This document shows positions 57,801 to 64,000 of a DNA stretch of 64,000 nucleotides, one piece after another. A model generated the notes under the pieces. It did not search any database and had not been told where the DNA came from. It worked only from the letters and a program-made list of their open reading frames with translations. The DNA comes from Saksenaea vasiformis B4078 (lineage: Eukaryota > Mucoromycota > Mucoromycetes > Mucorales > Saksenaeaceae). Location of the stretch: assembly GCA_000697055.1 (NCBI GenBank), contig JNDT01002255.1, forward strand, positions 44,802 to 108,801, written 5' to 3'. Position 1 is the first letter of the stretch, and each line of letters starts with the position of its first letter. Both the position numbers and the translations under genes were made by a program.

Positions 57801-60030
57801 GCAAATGCAGTATTTGAGCAACTGAACGCTCAAATGGTATGCATTGCTGAATGGAGAAACGCGATTCGAACAATGCTTTGCAGTAAATTAGACGAACAGG
57901 AAGTGGAAGGAGAAGAACAAGATGGAGGTACGCAGCATGAATAGATGACAGGTTCACTGAAAACGTTACTAGATGTAGATGCATATCAAAAGTCACTAGT
58001 TGTTCAAGAGGTACAGACGCCCCTTTATTCGAAAATGTATCTTGTACTTATTCATATTTAGGAATGCAGTGTTTATCAGGATGCGTACAAAGATATTCTG
58101 CTAGATCGGAACTTTCTAGTCAATGGTAAATTTATAAGCTGTTTATTGTTGTTCTTAGCATAATCGTAAACTCAGGTGTTCCGGTTGCAACGCATATGCA
58201 ACAAACGCGTGAGGAACAGGAAAATACTGAAAAAGAAGGAGCCGTAAAGGTACAGTGCATAGAGAAAAAGCTTTGCTAAACTGAGGCATCTACACTGTCT
58301 TAATAGGAAGAAGAATCATTGAATGAAAAACTTCGTATAAAACGTCAAATGTGTGTCCTCTCTACGGTCGAAGGCGCTGACAACATTCGTCAGCTGATTA
58401 CGGATTTAAAGGATGCTCTTACGAAGCCAGACATGACCAGCTTGAAACATGAGATTTATCGCCAAGTAATAAATCGATTGTCCAAAGAAATGGTTCGGCA
58501 AAAGAAGTTGCAAGAAGATCTTGAAAGGTAAATAGCGAGGCATCTGCAAAAGAGGTTGGCTAAATTATTCAAGTGAATACCGCCGGTTCAATATGGCCTA
58601 CAACCATCGTATCGAGTATTATCGATCGTTACAGTTCATTTCGGATCGCGTCACTGTAGATATAGGAAGCGTCTGTTTCAATCGACTGACACGTCTACAC
58701 TAGGCATGGCAAAGCCTCAACCCCAAATCAGAAATCAAGGGACTGTTAGCTGAAGAAGCAAAACTCCAAGGCGTTATTACCGAGCAGGAATCTCGGTATC
58801 GATATCTTACAAATCTTGCTGAGCAAGAAGAAAACAAGAAAGACCAAACAGAGGAGCAAAGGACATGTTTGATTTGTCAAACAGAATTCTCAAAAGGCAT
58901 TGTTACCTACTGGTAAGGGGAAAAGAAAAAAGTGAGGAAGCGTTACTTATTGACTTGTTACCTTAGTGGCCATGTAGTACGTAAATGACAATCTAAAGGA
59001 TATCTGTTTTGGGCTAACAAATAGGTAGTACTGTGAGCACTGTTCTACGATGTGGTTCAATAGGAGTCGGAAGTGCCCACAATGTAACGCGGGCGTACAG
59101 CAGTACCAATGGTATCCAATAGGTATGTACTAGTACGGATTTACCAAGAACGCTAACTCGAAAATGAACTAGCACGAGAGATTGCTGAAATCAAACATCA
59201 TTCGAGTGATTTATCAGGTGCAGCCAATAACGTTGTTTCAACGGAACTGTTGACGCAGATTGGTCAATGTCGTATTAAAGAAGGATCAGGTACTTCGAAG
59301 AAAATAAAATTCCGTGAGGGCTCATTATTAATGTTGCATTCAAGGCGCAAAAATGGATACGATTATACGACATATTAAATTAATCAAGGAAACAACAAAT
59401 GGAAAATGTGTTGTGTTCTCTCAGTGGAACAAAGTACTTGAAATCCTGGGTGAAGGTCTACAGAAAAACAACATTGGCTTTGTTGATTTTAGCAAGTCAA
59501 GGATGAAGGGAGGACTCCTGAAATTTAACGAGGATCCGGAAACGAATGTGATTCTACTACATGCACGAAGTCATTCCAGGTAGGGAACGGTCTAACATCG
59601 ATACACCTGTATTAATCTTAAAAAACCCAAGTGGTCTGACACTCGTGTCGGCTCAGACTGTATTTATCGTCGAACCTGTCCTAAATGAAGTGCTGGAGAA
59701 GCAAGCAATCAGCCGCATTCACCGTATTGGCCAAACCAAACAGGTAATCCCTGCTATGATTGACATGGAAGTTACTCATTTTCGATTTAGACGACTGTAT
59801 TTTGGTATATCATACGTGACACAATCGAGGAGAGGATTCAGGCTATACACAATGCAAAACAGCAACGACGTGCAGCTTCAGGGATAGAAAATGGAATGAA
59901 CGATCCGCCTGTTGAACAAGCATTAGAAAAGATATCTAGTGGAGGAGGCGAATTGGTATCCGATGAAGATCTAAGACGATGTTTCAGCAAAGATGATATA
60001 TGTGCTGCTGATCTGACAGCGGAACAGTAG
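54886..60030 (+). CDS. SHPRH: SHPRH-like SNF2 helicase with RING finger
   Basis: Nuclear SNF2 ATPase/ubiquitin ligase; relatives (SHPRH, yeast Irc20) act in DNA damage tolerance and genome stability. About 15-18 exons. Worked out in frame: 54886-55611, 55683-55921, 55972-56233, 56280-56355, 56397-56464, 56524-56994, 57047-57137, then from 57185. Further exons run to the stop at 60028-60030. Motif I is GGILADEMGLGKTV, split before SAIALMLLH. Motif II is DEAQ (WWRCILDE|AQMVES) with an intron inside it. Motif III region: WGVTGTPIRAKYDDLFGLYL. An inserted helical region and coiled coil follow. The RING reads CLICQTEFSKG...CGH..CEHCSTMW...CPQCN (about 58869-59083). The helicase C part has CVVFSQW, then SGLTLVSAQTVFIVEP and ISRIHRIGQTKQ. 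The true start could lie further upstream. Confidence 0.9.
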
Positions 60031-60065
60031 CAAATTTGCATTTCGTTGTAATTATTCAAGAAGAT

Positions 60066-62269
60066 TTACATGCGGCTTACACCATAAAGATTGCCTCCTT
60101 CTACAGTATTATTATAAATAGCTGCGAGACAGAACCCGATGACGGAGCGTGTATCTCTAGGATCAATGATACCGTCATCCAATAAGCGAGATGAAGTATA
60201 ATAGACGTCCGACTCGGCTTCTACAGATGCTTGGAACATGGCAGAACGCTGGGCTGCCAACTCTTCATTGATTTTGATACCAGCGCTGGAGATTCGTTGT
60301 TAGACAATGAAAGCAGAGAATATCACTCCATTACCGCTTGGCGCCTTGGCGCATGACAATATCAAGGACACCGGTCAATTGTTCGGCACCCATGACAGAA
60401 CAACGTGAGTTAGGCCACGAAAACAAGAACCTAATCATTTCATCAAGCTTCTATACGTCATCTTGAACATGGAACATACCTGGGCTCATACGCACGACCA
60501 TTCATAGCGTAGTTACCAGCTCCGTAGCTTGCACCCATCATAATTGTGATGGATGGTACTTTCGAATTGCTGACGGCGTTGATGAACCGCGCTCCAGCCT
60601 TGATGATACCTTCCTCTTCGTAGCGCTTGCCAATCATGAAACCGGTAATATTTTGCAAATAGATGAGAGGAGTATTCCTAATACAGTTTTCATTTAGCAG
60701 ACAGTTATGATATTCTATCACATTACTTCATGTTGCAAAGCTGGATGAACTGGGTGGCTTTGTTGGCTTCTTGTGAAAAGATGACATTGTTATTCGCCAA
60801 GATACCAACAGGAATGCCTGGCGATAAGGATTAGTTATTGTCTGTAGGGGCCATATCTTTTACCTTGAATAAAAGCCCAGCCTGTAACAAGGTTGACGCC
60901 ATAGTTGGGTTTGAAGGGGGTAAAGCGCGATCCATCGACGATACGGAGGATAACCTCTGTTGCATCAAACGGGATTCTAATGTTTACCGAGACGATACCA
61001 AGAAGCTCCTCTACGATGTTTTTGTATGTATAAGTAACAGGCGACGTCTAGATAGCAGGCGTCTTACGTGGATCGTAGTAGGGTTCTTCATAGTGTCCCA
61101 ATAGGTGGCGTTCAGGTAATTTTCCTTTTTGTTCCCAGTTCAGATTGGCCATCCATTCGCGTGCTTTTCTTATGCCATCGAATTCATCGTTTGCTAATTG
61201 GTCGCTGACGCCGGAAACACGCGAATGCATATCTGCTCCTCCCAGGCTTTCTGCATCCGTGATTTCACCAGTAGCCATTTGAACCAAAGGTGGACCACCG
61301 AGGTACACCTGTGCTTGTTTCTGTAGCAAAGCGTTAAGACAGTTATCATCAAACCCAACTTCGTACGCACCTTGACCATGATCACGTAGTCACTCATACC
61401 AGGTGTATAAGCACCGCCTGCTGTTGAGCTTCCAAACACAACACAGCAAGAAGGGATACCGGCTTTGGATCTATCCATCGTAGTTGGTCTCAGCTAGGCC
61501 CGCGTTCAGATGGAACTTACTGTAAAGCTATATTTCTGAAGCCAGCGCCACCTCTATGGAAAACTCGGAATTGCTGTTGTAAATTTGCACCAGCCTACAG
61601 ACAGTCTAAGTAATCGTTTCCCCAAGTAACGTTCAGCTATTACAGATTGGACAAGCGTTATGGTCGGTAGCCTATTGGCCATAACAATCTGATGCAATCG
61701 GCCTGCCTTGAGAGCCGATATTTCATTCATGGCACCACCTGCCATAGTAGGTACATGAGCCGACACTAGACATAAAACACCACTGTCACGAAACAGGCGG
61801 AATATCTTAATACGTGAAGTAGAAAAAGCAAATTACTGTATCTCTCTCTACCTGACGAGACCCAATCCGCCCACAACGGAGCCACCTAACTCACGCTAAA
61901 TTGAGCCATACTAACTTAATTTAAGGTTTTACCCAGCGTCATATCATCTTGATCGTAACCAGCTAAAGCGCACAACTCGAAGAAAGGCGAATCTTCATCC
62001 AGCAGCAGTTCCAGACGTTCACGGGCTCAACTAGTCGTTAGGGAAGTTTCATTAGACAAATAAGTAATCCTACCCGACATCTGCCCTCGCTTTTTGTGAA
62101 GCGCAATATGTTTTTCTTTTCCCTCACTGGTGGCATCACGAAGCCGGTCCTTTAATTCATCAATCAGCTCCTGCCATTTTTCGCAGTTGGCTTTGAATTC
62201 GGGAGTTGTTTTCACAACCGCGGTTGGATGTCGTTGGACCAAATGATCGGTTGAAGTTAAAGTAGACAT
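60066..62269 (-). CDS. Acyl-CoA carboxylase carboxyltransferase beta subunit (methylcrotonoyl-CoA carboxylase-like)
   Basis: Biotin-dependent carboxyltransferase subunit; the closest described role is leucine breakdown (MCCC2-type). About ten exons between ATG 62269 and TAA 60066. Motifs in order: [20 protein letters not shown] (N-terminal helix), [100 protein letters not shown], the C-domain [60 protein letters not shown], and [20 protein letters not shown]. The tail segment [20 protein letters not shown] differs from canonical MCC (WPN-R-SVMGGEQAA), so another branched or long-chain acyl-CoA is possible. No clear mitochondrial presequence follows ATG 62269 ([15 protein letters not shown]); an upstream exon could supply one. 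The biotin-carrying alpha subunit is not in the window. Confidence 0.88.
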
Positions 62270-63125
62270 GATACCCACGAAAAAGAGGAAAACAGCGAAA
62301 AGAAAGAAAGAGACCAAGTGGCCCTTAAATTCACTTCGCTTTCTCACATGCGCATTGGGAAAGAAAGGCAGTCACTTACTCAAAGAGGACATTTTCGTAT
62401 GTGTCATTCCGGACAGCCATTCATAGTCCTCTTGGACAGCCAATTCACGTGCTATTTTGGACAGCCAATTAGCGGACATAGCTAGGCTGCGGGATGGATC
62501 GTCGCTTTGTACAATGAGTTTCCTAGCATACACGCGATGAATTAAATATATACGCCATTTCAGCGCCTTACACATGAAGGACAATCGGAATATTTTCATC
62601 AAAAATGTTCTTTAAGCCATTATCTACAGATATCATGTCAAAGTTTTAAGAGCTGCCTCAGAAAAAAGAGAGATCAAATTACTTCAAAGTGGGACACTTT
62701 GGGCAGGTATCGGATAACGCTATGGGGAAAGCATTACCCGCCATTCACAGCTTTTTGTCACTTTCAAGTAAATGCATCCTATCAAAATGTCTTCCACAAC
62801 AGGAGGATCGAGGTTAACGTATTTCCCATTTACTGTGAGATTCTCTATATTGGAACGTTAACTATGCCTCATCTCTAAATCATAGAGACATCGCGGAGGT
62901 GGTTAACAAGGTGGCACTGATACCGCAGCAATTACCATCATGAACACCTATCACCGAGAAGAACGTTTACTTAAATCTGAATTCTGAAAAGACCGAACAA
63001 ATACAAATAGGCAGACAAATTGAATGAAATAAAACGATATCCAACAATCCCAAAGGATTTTATCCGTTTCCCTTTTCTTTAACTTGCTCAAATGCCACAG
63101 TTGCGTTGTGACGCAGAATTCCTGA
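62270..63125. other. Upstream region of the carboxylase gene
   Basis: A minus frame at 62372-62602 (containing SLAMSANWLSKIARELAVQE) ends next to a GTAAGTGACTG donor-like site at about 62386. It may be part of a 5' exon of the carboxylase transcript, but I could not join it in frame. Confidence 0.3.
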
Positions 63126-63730
63126 TCATTTACCTGAAAGTGAGAAAGAGCCGTGAACGGCAGCTAGCGCTATACCAAGTGTTCCCGCAGTGATAACAAA
63201 GAAGAGAAAAGCGGGACCCATGATCGCTTCCATCTGTACTGATTCTTCGTGACATATCAACCAGGGATACAGTGTCATTGTGGTCCACTTGATAGCCTGG
63301 AGGTGACAATTCATGCTTGTCTCAAGTTCATCCAGCACTGAGGTTGCTTCATCTTCATAGACAGCTTTATCCATGAGACATGTCTTGCGCCAGCAATTTT
63401 GGAAGGTATTTGGATTGCGTTTCAGTGTGTCAAACGAGAGCTTTATCCACCACACTAGCTCAATTCATACTCAGAATGCTTTGTGACACATCCTCTATAA
63501 TATGAAAACCCGGAATTTTCAAGCATTTTGCAAGGAACGGAGGACTTGAAACTAGAAAGGGCGCACTTTATGAGCGTGGGCTTTGATTGCATACATACAA
63601 TATCCGATTTCGAGAGTGGCTGCCGAGAAGAAGAGGGTACTGTTGATCTAAGGACTGAATAAGACGTATTCGCTGATAAAAAGACAAGGAGATTGCGAAT
63701 GACGACATACTTGCCCTGCAGAAGAGAAAC
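63126..63730 (-). CDS. Small multi-pass membrane protein, tetraspanin-like
   Basis: Incomplete model. The terminal frame (about 63126-63463) reads LVWWIKLSFDTLKRNP, then DEATSVLDELETSMNCH, and ends with a membrane segment IMGPAFLFFVITAGTLGIAL and AAVHGSFSL. A separate upstream exon (about 63565-63655) encodes a hydrophobic STLFFSAATLEIGYCMYAI followed by KAHAHK and a GTGCGC donor. The layout of a hydrophobic helix, an extracellular loop of about 80 aa with few Cys, then a last TM and short tail recalls fungal tetraspanins, but the diagnostic CCG is replaced by MNC. The N-terminal helices were not located. The family call is weak; membrane location is likely. Confidence 0.35.
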
Positions 63731-63772
63731 GTTGCATTCTACTTAAAGATCAATTGTTTCGCATTGACACAA

Positions 63773-64000
63773 TGATAGATTTTCTTGATGAGGAGGTATT
63801 ACGTCATATTTTGCAAAGGATCAATGGGATTAGTATACCTTTGAGCACTAAACCTCCCCGCTATAAGAGATTCAACCTCCTTTCCAGGATTGAACTTGAT
63901 ATTACAGAAGATTTGAAAATCTACACTATGTTTTCTGGCGGTGGACACGGGTTTTGCAATTATAAGATTTTGAAATTAGGGATGTTGCACTGTACATCTG
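63773..64000 (+). CDS. 5' part of an open frame leaving the window
   Basis: ATG at 63773 opens a frame with no stop to the window end (76 codons): MIDFLDEEVLRHILQRINGI, STKPPRYKRFNLLSRIELDI, then FSGGGHGFCNYKILKLGMLH. The first 20 residues loosely resemble an F-box helix (L-x-x-E-x-L-x-x-I), but this is too short to call. Opposite in direction to the membrane-protein gene, with close 5' ends. Confidence 0.35.

Overview
The window is fungal nuclear DNA. Genes are split by many short GT-AG introns, mostly 40-65 nt. The products are eukaryotic: a mitochondrial ribosomal protein, IBA57, Sec12, kinesins, a PAK kinase, a CLIP-170-like protein and an SHPRH-type remodeller. The MACPF-like/Sel1 proteins near 1 kb and 21 kb resemble families expanded in early-diverging fungi (Mucoromycota/Glomeromycotina), so such a fungus is the best guess. 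That placement is inference. I see no tRNA, rRNA, CRISPR array or intact autonomous transposon.

Layout. 1-1.3 kb (-): MACPF-like gene running off the left edge. 2.5-2.8 kb: possible tiny gene. 3.0-3.6 kb (+): mitochondrial ribosomal protein L17. 4.3-4.6 kb (+): small secreted protein. 4.7-6.1 kb (-): IBA57. 7.4-9.0 kb (+): equilibrative nucleoside transporter with an 8-nt exon. 9-15 kb: repeat-rich, one small RVxF-like gene. 15.2-16.7 kb (+): Sec12, convergent with a Ser-rich disordered protein (16.9-18.5 kb, -). 20.5-22.6 kb (+): MACPF-like/Sel1 paralogue of the left-edge gene. 24.4-24.8 kb (+): second small secreted protein. 26.2-31.5 kb (-): kinesin-3 with FHA and PH domains. 32.6-35.5 kb (-): kinesin-5. 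36.0-38.5 kb (-): PAK/Ste20 kinase, divergent from a universal stress protein (39.0-39.6 kb, +). 40.0-40.3 kb: small VRF-motif protein. 40.3-48.4 kb: gene-poor, with two spliced small-gene predictions. 48.4-49.1 kb (+): coiled-coil/polyQ protein. 49.5-52.4 kb (+): CLIP-170-like protein. 52.8-54.1 kb: unclear ORFs on both strands. 54.9-60.0 kb (+): SHPRH-like SNF2/RING protein. 60.1-62.3 kb (-): acyl-CoA carboxylase beta subunit. 63.1-63.7 kb (-): tetraspanin-like membrane protein. 63.8 kb to the end: open frame leaving the window.

Three microtubule proteins (kinesin-3, kinesin-5, CLIP-170-like) and the polarity kinase PAK lie within 26 kb. They plausibly serve polar growth and the spindle, but nothing in the sequence shows co-regulation.

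A dispersed non-coding repeat, with an internal inverted repeat and a variable GC-rich core, occurs at least six times in both orientations, all between genes. Exon boundaries were worked out by hand from reading frame, GT/AG signals and family motifs. Where all exon lengths sum to whole codons I give the full structure; elsewhere I say what is unresolved.
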